A stretch of DNA of 64,000 nucleotides from Sporobolomyces roseus (Eukaryota > Basidiomycota > Microbotryomycetes > Sporidiobolales > Sporidiobolaceae). The DNA lies in the NCBI GenBank assembly GCA_016617785.1, contig JADILM010000006.1, forward strand, positions 310,001-374,000, given 5' to 3'. Of the stretch, positions 46,467 to 59,205 are shown piece after piece (the stretch's first letter is position 1; each line of letters starts with the position of its first letter). Both the position numbers and the translations under genes were made by a program. Below the pieces are notes generated by a model that saw only the letters and a program-made list of their open reading frames with translations, was not told where the DNA came from and ran no database searches.

Positions 46467-48304
46467 CTATTCTCCCCAATTGAACGGTGAAGGCGTCTTG
46501 TACCCAGTCACTTCCTTCCATCTAGGAGTGCAAGAGTATCCGTGGAACTCAAAGTTCTCTTCAGTTTTCGTAGAACAGGCACAAGCGTTGGAAATGCTCT
46601 AAAAACCTCATCGGTTCGTCAGCTTTCGCTCTGTTGAATGATAGTGAGTGGGTAACGAACCGCGACAGGGCAGTGTTGGAAGGGTTCATGCTATAGGTAA
46701 CCCAAGGAATGCAGACAGTCAGTCCGGATTTCATTGCTTCGTCGCCTTGGAGAAGCGTGAACTCACTCTATACCCGATATCCGAGAAATAATGCATTTCC
46801 TCCGGTTTGAGCAGCAGTGCAGCAGCAATCGAATGTACAGGAGCTATAGACCCACTCTCAGAACTCATCAGCACGCATTCGCACGAGAAGAAGGTAAAAA
46901 TTGAGTGGAGCAAAAGGAAATTTACCATCACCCCAACGCTCGTAGAAGAAGCCTCCCGAATCATCCAAGTATTTGAAATAAGATCTATAAGCGTCTGATC
47001 TATAGAAGTCTAATGCGCCAATCTCAAAGTTCGACCTGTTGGGGACCATTTTCGATCAGATCAAGCTTTGTCTAAACTCGGATGCGAAGAGGAGCGGAAA
47101 AAGCTCACCAGTAATGACACAAGTTGTAACTGTTGCCACCATCCGGCGAGATCCAATTCAACATGTTAGGTTTCGCTAAATACTGAGGGAACTTTTCCAT
47201 CCACTCTATCAACCACTCTCTCCTCCATCTCATTAGTTCAACCGACGTTACGCGAGAGAGCGAGAGGATGCATTACCTTTAGTAGTTTTCCATAAAGTTT
47301 CAACTGTTTCCCTATACTCGTATAAAGAAACTACGAATCCATATTTTTTGTTCTGCTCCTTCATTAAACGGAATGGATCATAATCTAGATTACAAACTAT
47401 TTTTCTCTCTCTCTCTCCCTCTCATATCAGTCATCAAGTAGTGGGAGTGTGGGAGGAGGGCCAGGAAATAAGGGAGAGAAAGGGAAGGAAGAAAATGACT
47501 TACAAAATTTTACGTTTGGTTCTACCCTCCAATAATAATCGTACGTCGAGAGGAGTTCGTGTTCGTAGAAGAAACCACTGTTGTACCTGCACATCTTCCT
47601 ATAAGGTACACTTCCAGCATAAGGTATCGGTAATTTCCCCATCTAACCTCACTCTCCAAAATCAGTTTCCTCCTTTTGATCGTATTCGAAATGTGTGAGT
47701 GTGACTCACAGCATCTATCTTCTCTTGAGCGAGGGTAGCATTGATCCCTTGTGGAAACCCATCCCCCCATTCCTCTTTCCTAATCAATCCATATTTCGCC
47801 TCACCACTAACTAAATCCTTGGTATGTTTTTTGAACTCTTCACTGAATGGCTCATCATTGAGGAAAATCCAATCATAGTTGAATCCCAATCTCGTATTGA
47901 ATCGATCTGTCCCCACCACAAAAGATTGACGTAAGCCCTCGCTCGTAGAGAGAGAGAGAGTAGTAAAGTAGGTTACCTTCGATCCCTCTTATAGAAGTCA
48001 ACAATTCCCATAAATCTCTATTCCTCGCCAAACTCACGAATGTAGCATTAACCTTTTCCCTACGTCCTTTGATAGGATCCAGTTTCGGATCAAGTTGTTT
48101 CCCACTCACTCTTCTCCCACCGTACCAAACATCCTCTTTCGTACCTCGACCGGTTGATAATGATAGGAATCCTAATTTATCTTTCGCGGATGAGACGTGA
48201 GAGGAATAGGTAGGGGAAGTCGAGGAGAATAGGAAATGGAGAGTGAACAAGAGGAGGACGAAGACGAGGCAAGCGTAGCGTATTAAATGAGTTGTCGGGG
48301 GCAT
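46467..48304 (-). CDS. alpha-1,2-mannosyltransferase, Kre2/Mnt1 family (GT15)
   Basis: GT15 enzymes add mannose to O- and N-linked glycans in the Golgi, using GDP-mannose. The product is a type II membrane protein: a short cytosolic lead (MPPTTHLIRY), one membrane anchor (ACLVFVLLLFTLHFLFSS), a stem, then the catalytic domain. Family motifs appear over many exons: NATFVSLARNRDLWELL, then FNYDWIFLNDEPFSEEFKKH, GLIRKEEWGDGFPQGIN, KLPIPYAGSVPYRKMCRYNS, GFFYEHELLSTYDYYWRVEP, then DYDPFRLMKEQNKKYGF, NLCHYWSNFEIGALDFYRS and [20 protein letters not shown]. The end, FHGYSCTPRWKEVTGYKTP, is also conserved. EPNVKF and the ERWGD region match the active site of Kre2. About eight introns. The ATG at 48304 is 286 bp from the divergent XMAP215 start. 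Confidence 0.92.
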
Positions 48305-48590
48305 GAAGAGTGGTGTCGAGGTGAGATGTGGGAAGTGATTCTAGAGGCAGAGAGGAGGGAGAGGAAGGGGAGGGAAGGGAGAGGGACGATGAGTGGAGGA
48401 GATTGCGAGGGGGCGGTGTGACTGGTAGCTGGGTGTTTCGTAAGATCTAAGGATGTTGTCTGTGCCTCTACTCGAGTGATCGAGGGAGGTAGTCGAGTGT
48501 GAGCAACGGAGAGAGGTCTTGTTCAACAAACACGCTTCTCTTCTTCTTACTTCTCACTCACTTTCATCGCTTCTGATCGACTACTCACAA
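48305..48590. promoter_or_regulatory. divergent promoter, GT15 and XMAP215
   Basis: This 286-bp gap separates two divergent start codons. Both sides are rich in purine/pyrimidine runs: a GAGGGAGAGGAAGG run next to the GT15 start and a CTTCTCTTCTTCTTAC run next to the other. No clear TATA box. Confidence 0.5.
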
Positions 48591-51500
48591 ATGGATGGCG
48601 CACCTTCAGCGTCTGAAGATTTCACTTCACTCCCGATCCCTTCTCTCCTAAATCACAAAGTAACCGCCCTCTCTCTTCCCTCCGTCCTCCATCCTCCCTA
48701 ACCCTTGCTAACCCACATTCGAGGGAATAGGTATGGAAAGCACGTCTATTAGCCTATACATCCATCATTGAACAAGCCTCTAAAACGGTGGATGAACAAG
48801 ATTCATTCTTTAATCAACATTGGATCAATGGAACAGATATGAGGGATTGGGTCAGGGATTCAAACGCAGTCGCACAAGAAAAGGGAGTAGACGCCGTATG
48901 TAAACTCGTAGAATTTGGAGGAAAGGGTTTCGCGAGGTACGTTTCGGAACAATTGCACTATTTAGAGGTGGGAGGACTGATAGTCGACTTCCTCGTGATA
49001 CCTACAACAGAACTAGATCAGAGGTTGTACCTAGTATAGTAGAGAAATGTTTGGGATCTGCGAGGGTAAACGCTTTTTCTTCCTTTTCGCACTCAACTCT
49101 CTCGATGAGCTAACCAAATACAACCTCATTCGTTTCATTCACAGGCTACGACAAAAACTAAAGGGATCGAACTTTGTTTGTTGTACGTCGAAGTAGAAGA
49201 AGATATGGGAGAAGGAGTCATCGTGCGTCGAAATAAATCACTCTCAGTCCAACCGCCCTCAACGCATTCGTGACTGAACTTGGTCATCTTCGTCGTACAG
49301 GGTGACGTGATCCCTGGGTTATCAGCGAAACAACCGAAAGTAGTCTCGGCGACCGTTTCAGTCCTAAAAGAACTCGTCTAGTTAGCGTCCTCTATCTCCA
49401 CCTCTCCCTCCCCTTCTTCCTCAACTGACCTCCTCCTTTTCCCTCTGCAGTTCCTTCGGACCCAAATCGATTTCCCTCCGTCCGATCCTCTCAGTCCTCC
49501 CCAAAATCTTCGCTCATGCCGACAAGACTGTCCGATCCGAAGGATCCCTCCTCTGCCTTTCGTTACACTCCTACCTCGGTCCAGCGCTCACTCCACATCT
49601 CTCAGAGCTCAAACCAGTACAACAAAAAGAGTTGCAAGAGAGTTTCGAAAAGAGTGATCGCGGGGAATTGGAGGGTTATGGGTTTGGACGAGTTAAACAA
49701 ACGAGGTTTACGACGAGTCAGAAGAAGGAAATGAGGGTTAAGGAAGCCGAGGGTGCGTTGGAAGGAACTGGAGGAGGAGCTCTGAATGAAGAAGATCAGG
49801 AAGAAGACGAAGGTGTGTTTTTCCCTCTCTCTCTCACTCTCACTTCTCGGATTCGATGCAAAAGACTGAGAAATTTTGGTTGCCTTCTTAGTTTCGAATG
49901 AACCAGATCCCTTACTAGACCCTTATGAACTCGCGACACCTCTCTCAGTAACTCCTTCTCTTCCCCCCGATTTCTACACGAACCTCTCGTCGTCAAAATG
50001 GAAAGATCGTAAAGAACTCGCTTTGGAACCACTCCTCTCCCTCTTGTCCCAATCGATCAAATACGAACCTTCGTCGAATTACACGGAACTCGTCAGTGCT
50101 TTGGCGGGTAGAATCATGGGGGATGCGAACGTTTTGTGTGTCGTGTTGGCGGCGAATTCGATCGAGAAATTGGCGAGGGGTTTGAGAAGGGATTTCGAGA
50201 GGTACAAAGGGTTGTGTACGAAGGAATTATTGGGTAGGACTAAAGAGAAGAAACAAAATGTATTGGATGCGTTGGGGAACGCTCTAGATGCTGTTTACCT
50301 CTCTGTGAGTGTTCACATCTCCCCAATCTATCTCGTGGTCGAGCTGATAGAGCGAGTGAATGTTCACAGACATCTATAGGAGAATTCACAGAAGAAGTAA
50401 CGACATTCTCAAAAGACAAGAACCCATCTATCAAACTTCAAACTCTCTTGTTCTACACTCGTTCACTACGACATACTCCCTCACCACCTCCGAAACCCGA
50501 CCTCCCTCCTCTCCTCGAAGCATTCAAGAAGACTCTCGAAGATTCAGACGCGGCCGTCAGAGCTGCGAGTGCAGATGTTCTCGGAACAATGATGAAAGTT
50601 ATTGGAGAACGAGCGTTTATGGCTCTCGTAGGGGAGGTCGATTCGTTGAGGATGGAGAAAGTCAAGGAAGCTTTCGAGAAGAGTGAAACGAAATGCAAGG
50701 ATGGGAGAACTGTCGGAGGATCGAAACCTGCCGCTTCAACGAAACATCCTCTTGCTCAACCCGAACCTCAAGCAGTCAAACCTAACCCGAAACTACCTCC
50801 AGCGTTGGCAGCGAGATTACAACCGAAATTCCAACCTCCCTCCTCCTCATCTACATCAGATTTCGATGAACCTCCTTCCTCTCCGAAACCTCCAGTTCGA
50901 GCACCTCCCGCTCGTCTAGCAGCAAAGAAACCTCCTCCTCCCTCTGCATCATCCTCGGCTGCTCCGAAGAAACCTCTCGTCGCTGCAACTCGACCAACCG
51001 CCTCCGCTCCTCCTGCCTCTTCAACAACAACAACAACAAGCTCGAAACCTTCCGAACCTTTACGTTACAAGTTCACTCAAGAATCTGCAGAATCCCAAGT
51101 CGAGTCTCAAGGAGCAATTCCAGAAGAGTTGGTAGGGATGTTGGCGGATGGGAATTGGAAAGTTCGATTAGAAGGGATTGAGAAATTGGGAGAATGGGTT
51201 AAAATCGAGGGGAGGGGAATTGATTCGGAAATTGTCGTGAGATGGTTAGTGGGTAGGAAACCAGGTGGGAAAGAATCCAATTTTCAAGTAAAGTTCCATT
51301 CCCTTCCCCTTTTTCCTCTCTCAGAGTCGTGCATCGAGAATTCCAACTGATTTGTGAGGAGATTTGAGTGAGTAGGTTGCAGGGAAAATGTTTGGGTTGT
51401 TTCAACAGCTTGCAGAGGATTCGAATAGTTGGTCGAAAGCGTGTGTTGCGTTGAGTGTTCCGTTGTGTTGTGACAAGTTGGGAGATATAAAGTTGAAGAA

Positions 51501-54500
51501 ACCTGCGGGAGATGCGATGGGAGTTTTCGCAGAGAAATCAAGTTTGGGATTCGTTCTTTCACAAGGTACGCCTATTGCCTTCTCCTATCGTACCCATCAG
51601 AAGGGGGACTGATCGTAGATTATCGATGGCGTGCAGCGTACGATTCAATGTCAAAACAAAAAGCTCCGAAAACTTTACAAGAATCTTACGTATTCGTCGA
51701 ACAAGCGTTGAGGGATTTCGGAATTGCTGGTGGATTAGTAGTGAGGGATTTGATCGAGTTTTTGAAAGTTGGATTGAAGCATTCGAACGCGGCGGTCAGG
51801 ACTCAAGCGACGAAATGTTTGGTCACTTTGAAATTGTTTGTCGGTCCAAGTCAGTCTACATGCTCTCCACTTTTCCGACTCTCTCGAAGGATTCGATCGG
51901 AATCAGCTCACACATTGATTTATTGCACGTAGACATCACTTCGTTCCTATCCGATTTGACTCCTCAATTACTTTCGACTATCGAATCGGATTTCGAAAAA
52001 GTTGCAGACGAAGCCGCACCAACTCCGACTCGAATCGGTGCAGATACAGTCGTTGCTACTCCTGCTGCATCTGCAAGTGCTGGAGGTGCGAAAGGGAAAG
52101 CAGCAGCAGCGAACGACGTTGATCCAATGGACGAATTATTCCCTAGAGTCGATTTCGATCGATTGGTTCCCGGTGCTACGGTCTCAGCTTTAGGGGATGC
52201 GAATTGGAAGGTTAGGAAAGAGGCGGTGGAAGCGATCAGGGATGTACTCGAGGCGAACAAACGGATTAAACCTACTACGCTTCGTGAGTTTCAAGTTCTC
52301 GTTCGAATCCGCAACTCATCACTGATTGAGGCGGGTTTAAACTTGCAGCGGATCTCTCTGGTCCTCTCAAAGCTCGAATCACCGACAGTAACAAGATCAT
52401 TCAGCTCATCGCACTCGACGTCGTTTCTCGTCTCGCAAGTGGAATGGGTCGACCGTTTGGAGAAAAGCTTGCTCGAGGTTTCGCTCCTTCAGTCGCTCAA
52501 GTCCTAGCAGATCAGAAAGCCAACATTCGAGCAGGAGGAATCACGACTCTTACAGCAATGGCCGATGCAGGAGGATTAGAACATCTCGTTCCGAGTTTCG
52601 ACAAACCTCTCGATGCGAACAATCCTCTACAACGGAAGGAACTCTTGGGATGGTTGGAAGAGCGATTCAAGGATGAAGAGGCTGTGAGCGGGTTGGATCT
52701 GACGGGTTTGACGAGTCCAGTCTTGTCTTGCCTCGAAGATCGAAATGCCGAAGTGAGGAAATCTGCGACGGCTCTCTTACCGGTCATAATTTCGAAAGCG
52801 GGTTATGGATACGTTATGGACGCAGTTCAGAAACTCAAGCCTGCTTCTAGATCAACTGTACTTCCTATCGTCGAAGCTGCTCGATCATCAGCAGTTTCCT
52901 CAGTTCCCGCTCAATCCACTCGTCCAACTTCGACCGCTCCTCCTTCCTCTTCCGCTCGACCTACATCTTCAGTACCTCCAAAACCTCAGCCTTCCTCATC
53001 AGCTCCTCCTCCGCCGACAGCTCCTCCAGCAACTCGAGCTCCATCCGGTGGCCTTCGACCGACTTCGAAACCCCTTCGATCTGCCGCTCCTTCTCCTTAC
53101 GACGAAACTCCTTCCGCCCCACCCTCGGCTGTTCCTCCTCGACTCGCTCAACCTCGACCACGTGCTTCGATCAGCGGGCTTCGAGCTGTAGCTTCAACCT
53201 CTCGAGCACCATCGACCACTTCCTCCTCTTCCCCTACGAGCGGACGAGAACCTCCCTTCCGAAGTTCGGATCCAAATCCAAAGGTACTACGACATCGAAA
53301 GGAGACTGGATCGATGAGATGGGCGATCGAAGGAACCCCTCGAGCAGATCAAGTCGAATGGCTCTCTTCTCAAATGGCTTCTCAAATCTCGGCTACTCTT
53401 CACGCTCAACTCTTCAGTACAGATCATAGCGCCGAACGAGACTTTGTCGCAGGATTGACAGCGATGGACGAGTGTGCGAAGGATCCGATGGCGGCAGAAC
53501 AGTTCGACCTCGATGGAGACGAAATGAGGGATAGGATTGTTGCGAATCTCGACCTCATCATCAAGTACATCACCTTGAGGATTGGGATGACGAGTACAAC
53601 TATCACCGTCAAATGCCTAGACTTGATCGATCACTTCATGCCGCTACTTGTTCAATCTGGATACAAGATGTCGGATTACGAGGCGAACCCTTTGTTGACT
53701 TGTCTTATCTCCAAGGTACGCTCTCATTGCTTCCTCGTTGCTTCTGCTCTCGCTGACGAATTCCTCTACAGGTTGGAGATGGGAAAGAAACGATTCGACA
53801 ACGAGTTCGAACGATCTTCAAATCGATTTGTTCAGTCTATCCGTTCAGCAAGGTCTTCACAACGATACTCGAACAAGGTCTCGACAACAAGAATGCTCGA
53901 GTACGAAGTGAATGCGTCGAAGAACTCGGACAACTCTACGCTCGACACGGAGTCAGTATCTACCCTCCCTCTCAAGCTCTTCCCAAGATCGCTTCTTTCA
54001 TCGGCAAGCCCGATGCAACTACTCGAACCGCCGCACTCCACGCTATCGGAGCCGTCTACACCCTCGTTGGACCCGACTCGACTTGGAAAGCGGTCGGAAC
54101 TCTCCCTGCGAAGGATCGTTCGATGCTCGAGGAGCGACTGAAACGGACGACTACTGGTGCTGCATCTCCTGCTCCTCCACCTCGGTCAGCAACTCCTGTC
54201 GATCGACCGACAACGCCAGGAGCTGGACTTCGACCACCAATCTCGAATCGATCAGTTGCTCCTGGTTCACCTTCTCCCGCCTTTTCGAATGGAGGACTCG
54301 GTGCTTCACAAGTTCCGCGAGGAGGGATTCCTAGACCAGGAGGAGGAGGAGCGATTCCTTCGAGGTTACAACGGCCTCAAAGCATCCTCGCTCCTACGGG
54401 AAACCTCCCTCAACCTGAATCGAACGGCAATCACACTCCTCGAAAGAGTCTCTCCTCTACCTCAGGACTTCCAGCGCCTGGATTCGGATCAAGGATGGCC

Positions 54501-56307
54501 CCTCCTCCTTCATCTCGCATCATCTCGAATCCTAGTTCAGTCGCTTCCTCAAACGCCTTCACAGAGGACGATTTGATGGCAGAAACAGTCACCGACCTAC
54601 CTTCCCTCATCGATGCTCTCTCGACTGACGACTACTCTTCCTGCGCCGACGTCCTCAAGCTGATCAGTCGAGAGATCACGAAGAACAGCGAACATGTCCT
54701 TCTCCAGGCCGACACTCTCATCGATGCTCTCACCGCAAAGCTGGAATTGGGATTCACCAACCTCTCTGCCGATACTCCTCCCGCTCAACTTCGACTGTGC
54801 AAGCATCTCATGCAGACCCTCTCGGCGTTCTTCGACAAACGAACTCTCAGTCAACAAGTTTCGAGAATGCCTCTTACCGGACTTCTCGCCGATCTGACGG
54901 GTCGACTACTCGATACTGCCGATAACCCAGCGAGTGAACCGATTCAGAGCTTGTCGAAGGTGTTGAACATGGTCTTGATTCGAATCTTCCATCATTCAGA
55001 TCAGAACGTTTGCTTTGGGTGAGCAGCCCTCTCTTTCAGCTTCCAAGCGTTGATGAACAGATAGCTGATTCTATTGTGTCCCGCTTCAGCGCCCTTCTTA
55101 CCGTTCTACAAGATGCGACGATCGATTTGAGGGATCTTCGAGGGGAAGAGTTGACGGATCGAGCCAAGTATGCAGAACTCGTCATGAAGGTGAACTACAG
55201 TCCTCTATCTCTCTTCACTGAGCACGAGCCTGACCTATCCTCGCCTCGTAGTGTCTGTGGAAAGTGTCGAAAACTGTGAAGGAGAGTCTCGAAACGCAAC
55301 AACTCCTCGCTCCTCGGTTACTCAGCGATATCAACAACTTCCTGGTCACGATCCCTCCAGCAGAATGGCGACGAAGATCGACCGACAGTGTGCCTCTCGC
55401 CGACATGCCGCTCCGAACAGTCAAGACGATTCTTCAACAAGTCGTCTCAGTTCTCAAAGGACAAGTCTTTGATGAACTCGACGAGATCGAATCAGCAGAG
55501 AACTCTTTCGTCTATCAATACCTCTACCGACTCGCGAATCAACCGAGTGGCGGAAGTGGTGCCGACTCCGGAATTCGTTCTCAAACTCTCGGTCGCAAAC
55601 CTTCTTCATCTTCGATTGGTTCTGCTCGAAGCGTCCCCTCACGACCATCGACGATGTCTCCCCCGATCGGAGCGCCAACACCTCGCAGTGCTTCGAGTAA
55701 CTCGACTGCTTCGAATGGAACCGCTCCTCAAGTGACTTCTCCGGGAGGCAGCGATATCGCGGTCAACCAACGACTGAAGGAGATCTTCGACCTCATTGGC
55801 GACCCGAACAAGTCGAGAACGGGGATCTCTGCGTTGTACGAGTTTCAGAAGGAGCACCCAGAGGCAGCAGCGAGGATAGCTACTTGGTGAGCATTTCTTC
55901 TTTCGCCTTCATCTGACACTCCTCTCTGACCACGTTACGATTCGATAGGATGGCTGGTACTGGCAGCTACTTCCAGACTTACCTCAAACGTGCACTTGCA
56001 AACCTCGAAGCTACTGATCGAGAACGCAAGGTCGAAGCGCCAACTTCTCCTTCATCCGAGAGTATGAGTGGTGGTGGGTCGTTTGCCTGCGATATATCAC
56101 GAGATGGCCACTAATATTCGTTTCGCGCGACTTCACAGTCCCATCTCGTTTATCTCGCCCATCGAGTGCTGCTTCTCTCGTCGCCCCCGGTACTCCGACT
56201 CGTTCCTCTCGACTCTCGGTCGGACCTTCGACTACAGCTGGAACACCTCAGCAATCTGCCAAGCTCGCTGAACTCAAGTCAATGTTCGGAGTCGCTGAGA
56301 AGGAATA
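48591..56307 (+). CDS. XMAP215/ch-TOG/Stu2 microtubule polymerase with five TOG domains
   Basis: XMAP215 proteins bind tubulin dimers through TOG domains and add them to microtubule plus ends. This gene (about 2,200 aa, more than a dozen introns) has five TOG domains: TOG1 (48.6-49.7 kb, KVWKARLLAYTSIIEQA), TOG2 (49.9-50.7 kb, SSKWKDRKELALEPLLSLL), TOG3 (51.1-51.9 kb, GNWKVRLEGIEKLGEWV), TOG4 (52.1-52.9 kb, GDANWKVRKEAVEAIRDVL) and TOG5 (53.3-54.15 kb, VEWLSSQMASQISATLHAQL; VGDGKETIRQRVRTIFKSIC). Pro/Ser/Ala-rich linkers separate them. Each TOG opens with the W-K-x-R tubulin-contact motif except TOG5, as in animals. A C-terminal helical domain (54.5-56.0 kb, TVTDLPSLIDALSTDDYSS) and a Ser/Pro-rich basic end (ending GVAEKE) follow. 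Yeast Stu2 and fission-yeast Alp14 have only two TOGs, so this is the animal-type layout. Confidence 0.93.
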
Positions 56308-56548
56308 AGGTCTCGAATAGTCTCTGTCTCTTTTCGTTTTTCATCGTCGGATTTCGATTGTTGTATTCTTTTAGTCCGATATCTTACCTGCTCATAGGAA
56401 CGCAGTTTCTCCGTTCTTCGTCACCCGCTGTAAAGTGCTATGTATAACGAGGGAGAGTTGCAAAGTTGCGAAGTAAACGTAAAAACAACAATGTACAAAA
56501 GACTGTGATTCGGTTCTGACTGATCTTGCTATTCCTTCCTTCCGTTCT

Positions 56549-59113
56549 CTATCGATCTCCGCCGTTCCCGATCATTCTCGTGTCCCTTCCGCCACTCCTC
56601 ACCTTTTCAGCATCTTCCCGACCTCGATTCGAGAATTGTTCACAATACACGTTCCAATCGGTAATTTGGCTGAAGAAAACGGTGTAGTGATCCCGACTGA
56701 TTCCAGCTTGACTCTCCAAGAACTTGGTGTATCGAGTTTGAAGGAGTGGATCGTCGGGGTAGGCTGGGCTCGATTCGTTCGATTTGAGAGCGAGAGAAGC
56801 ATCAGATTGAGGGAGGAAACCGAATTGAACGCTGAGGCCGATTTGACGCTGGAAGTTTCCTTCTGTCGTGGAAGGAGGTGCCGAATCGAGAGGGGTCCAA
56901 ATGCGTTGAATCGCTTCGAGATCCTCTCGTGAAAGATTGAGCGAACGGATTCGAGAGAGGTCGAGCTCGAGCTGTCGAGAAGCGGAGGAGGATGAAGGTT
57001 GAGAGTTGAGAGTACTGTTGGAAGCTGGTCGAGGTGGGGAAAGGGTGCGAGTGCGGTTTCGAGGTCGACGGGAATCGGGAGATGGGGAACGATTTGTTGA
57101 TGTGAATCGATCGCTATGAGGTGGAGAGTAGGGGTCGTTCCGCGATCGCTCCCAAGTAACGTAAAGTGCGGCACCGTCGAGCAGGGTCCCGTCGAGCTCC
57201 TTAATCAAGCTCTTGCCATCTTCAATCGACTTGGGTTCTACCTTTGCGATTTGTTCCGGGTCTGCACCATGAGGCAGCTTGACATCCATAAGATTCAGAA
57301 CGTCGTATCCTCGCAGACCGACGACTGCCTCGACACGTTGAAGGAGTTGTGAGCGTGGGACGCTCCGAGGAATGTATTTGATGACGATCAAACTGCGATG
57401 AGCCGGGACGTTATCGGCAGAAACAATCGGTGGTTGGTAAGGGTACGACTGAAGGGCGGCAGGAGGATAGTGTGTAGCTGGAGTGCCAGGTGTTGGGACG
57501 TATTCCTCGACGTCGACTTGATGATCTCGATCCGAAAGCCTCAGCGATTCCAAAAGCTCCTTCGCTTTCCGATAAGCTTCCCTCGATTTGACAGCGACGT
57601 GTGCCGAGCGACTCCAATTGCCTGATCGACGACGTAGTATGATGTGGAGCGCTGTGATGCCTTCTCGTTCGAGCGTTTCGTACAGTCTCCTTTCTGACCA
57701 ACCTCGAGGAATCAATCGGACGACCATCCAAAAATAGAGAGCGGGGTCGAAAGAGTGCGTGTAGCGGGAGGATTGTTTAGGGGGAGAATTTGGTTGAAGA
57801 GATCCGTGAGAGGTTCTGCTTCGTTGGCGTGGTGGAGAGTAGGATCGACGTCTGAAGTTAGAGTGGGGAGAGGGCGAACGGGTCCTTCGGAGGGGAGAAG
57901 GGGAACGGTATCGATTATCGAAGGAGGGAGAGCGTCGAGAAGCGTTCCGACGTCGCGGAGAGCGAAGGTTTGGCGATCTTGAAGAGCGTGCGAAATTGCG
58001 GCGAGGCGGAGAGGGACTGCGACGGAGTGAGGGAGAGCGACTGCGACGGCGAGGTGGAGAGCGGCTGCGACTGCGACCCCTTGATTCAGGTTCGGAACGA
58101 GGCGGAATTTCGCGAGCGGCACGAGATCCAACTCTGACCTCAATCTTCATTCCTCCATAGTCTGATCCATCGAGCGCCTCAATCACACGTTCTGCCGCGA
58201 CTTTCGTCACGTTCTCGAGGGATACTGATGTCTGTCCAGTCTTTGCGTCGAAGATCAAAGTGAGAGGTCCGATGATATCGCGAGTCGAGACTCCTGGGAC
58301 ACCTTCGAGAAGAGCTTTGACATCCGAAGTGTAGACTAATCGAGGAAGGTGTTCTACGAAGACGGTGACGTTCGTTCGAGAGCTTGCAAGGGACTGGTCG
58401 AAGGGGATGGAGCTGGCCGATCGAGGAGAGGAGTTTCCGACGAGATCGTTCGAACTTGCTGCAGGTCGATGCGGAACGAGAGGTCGGAAGTCGTGATCCT
58501 TCTCGACGGAAGAGCAAGGTACGGCAGCCAGAGTGGTCCCCTCATAGCGATCACCATCAACCCTCCTGATCAATTCAGTCTGACTTTCGCTCGAAGCGAC
58601 CTCGACATGTCCAGTAGCTTCCCTGTCCAGGGTGTTCGATCTGATATGGACTGAGAGTATCTGATTTGCGCTGATTCGTTTGAGAGCGAATTCGTGAAGG
58701 CGGTGTTTGGGTAAAGTGAAGGGAAGATGGAGGATTCGAACGAGGTAAGGTCCTGAGCGTGGTGAGTCGGTTATGCGAGATACAGGAGGTCGAGGAACGT
58801 TTGTAGCAGGAGGAGATGAAGAGCGAGATGGAGAAGGAATCGGGACATGAGAAGAAGAAGCGAGATTGTGACCAGTCGGAGTGGGTTGAAGAAGTTTCAG
58901 CGGTTCTCGATTCGATTCCTCCGTGTACTGCGGTACGTGTGAGTTGAGCTGAGGATATGCTGAAGGTTCCTCCTTTACCATCGAGTGGTCGATTTCTTGT
59001 TCGTTCGTTTCTTGCATACTCTCGACTTGAGGTTCCTCTACACCCAATCCATTCTCACCGATCCACTCTTCGGCGTCATGAAGATCCATGTCGAGAAGCG
59101 CACGCGAAGACAT
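56549..59113 (-). CDS. RS-rich RNA-binding protein with several RRM-like domains
   Basis: The gene is a single exon of 854 codons, the longest uninterrupted frame in the window. The N-terminus is acidic and disordered. RRM-like folds appear at about residues 120-205 (YLVRILHLPFTLPKHRLHEF), 245-335 (NVTVFVEHLPRLVYTSDVKA), 450-535 (YFWMVVRLIPRGWSERRLYE) and 570-660 (RSLIVIKYIPRSVPRSQLLQ). The canonical aromatic RNP1 residues are mostly missing, so these are divergent RRMs. Between the second and third lies a long Arg-Ser-Pro-rich region (RSRSRSPPRRRSRSPSLRR), typical of SR-type splicing proteins. The C-terminal part is helical, with a PDDPLLQTRYTKFLESQAG motif. It probably acts in mRNA splicing or export. 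The gene ends 241 bp from the convergent XMAP215 gene. Confidence 0.8.
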   Translation of the reverse strand: MSSRALLDMDLHDAEEWIGENGLGVEEPQVESMQETNEQEIDHSMVKEEPSAYPQLNSHVPQYTEESNREPLKLLQPTPTGHNLASSSHVPIPSPSRSSSPPATNVPRPPVSRITDSPRSGPYLVRILHLPFTLPKHRLHEFALKRISANQILSVHIRSNTLDREATGHVEVASSESQTELIRRVDGDRYEGTTLAAVPCSSVEKDHDFRPLVPHRPAASSNDLVGNSSPRSASSIPFDQSLASSRTNVTVFVEHLPRLVYTSDVKALLEGVPGVSTRDIIGPLTLIFDAKTGQTSVSLENVTKVAAERVIEALDGSDYGGMKIEVRVGSRAAREIPPRSEPESRGRSRSRSPPRRRSRSPSLRRSPSPPRRNFARSSRSPNLRSPRRRNASRRSPSFDNRYRSPSPLRRTRSPSPHSNFRRRSYSPPRQRSRTSHGSLQPNSPPKQSSRYTHSFDPALYFWMVVRLIPRGWSERRLYETLEREGITALHIILRRRSGNWSRSAHVAVKSREAYRKAKELLESLRLSDRDHQVDVEEYVPTPGTPATHYPPAALQSYPYQPPIVSADNVPAHRSLIVIKYIPRSVPRSQLLQRVEAVVGLRGYDVLNLMDVKLPHGADPEQIAKVEPKSIEDGKSLIKELDGTLLDGAALYVTWERSRNDPYSPPHSDRFTSTNRSPSPDSRRPRNRTRTLSPPRPASNSTLNSQPSSSSASRQLELDLSRIRSLNLSREDLEAIQRIWTPLDSAPPSTTEGNFQRQIGLSVQFGFLPQSDASLALKSNESSPAYPDDPLLQTRYTKFLESQAGISRDHYTVFFSQITDWNVYCEQFSNRGREDAEKVRSGGRDTRMIGNGGDR

Positions 59114-59205
59114 GGCTGCAGAGTCCGAGAGACAGAATTAACACTAATGACATGTTGAGAAGATAAGAGTTGATTGAGCGCACCTGCTTTGCATCGTCCT
59201 TCCTC

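Noticed and set aside
56600..58143. Several frames antisense or out of phase with the RS-rich RRM gene
   Set aside because: They are shadows of the single long exon, produced by its repetitive Arg/Ser codons.
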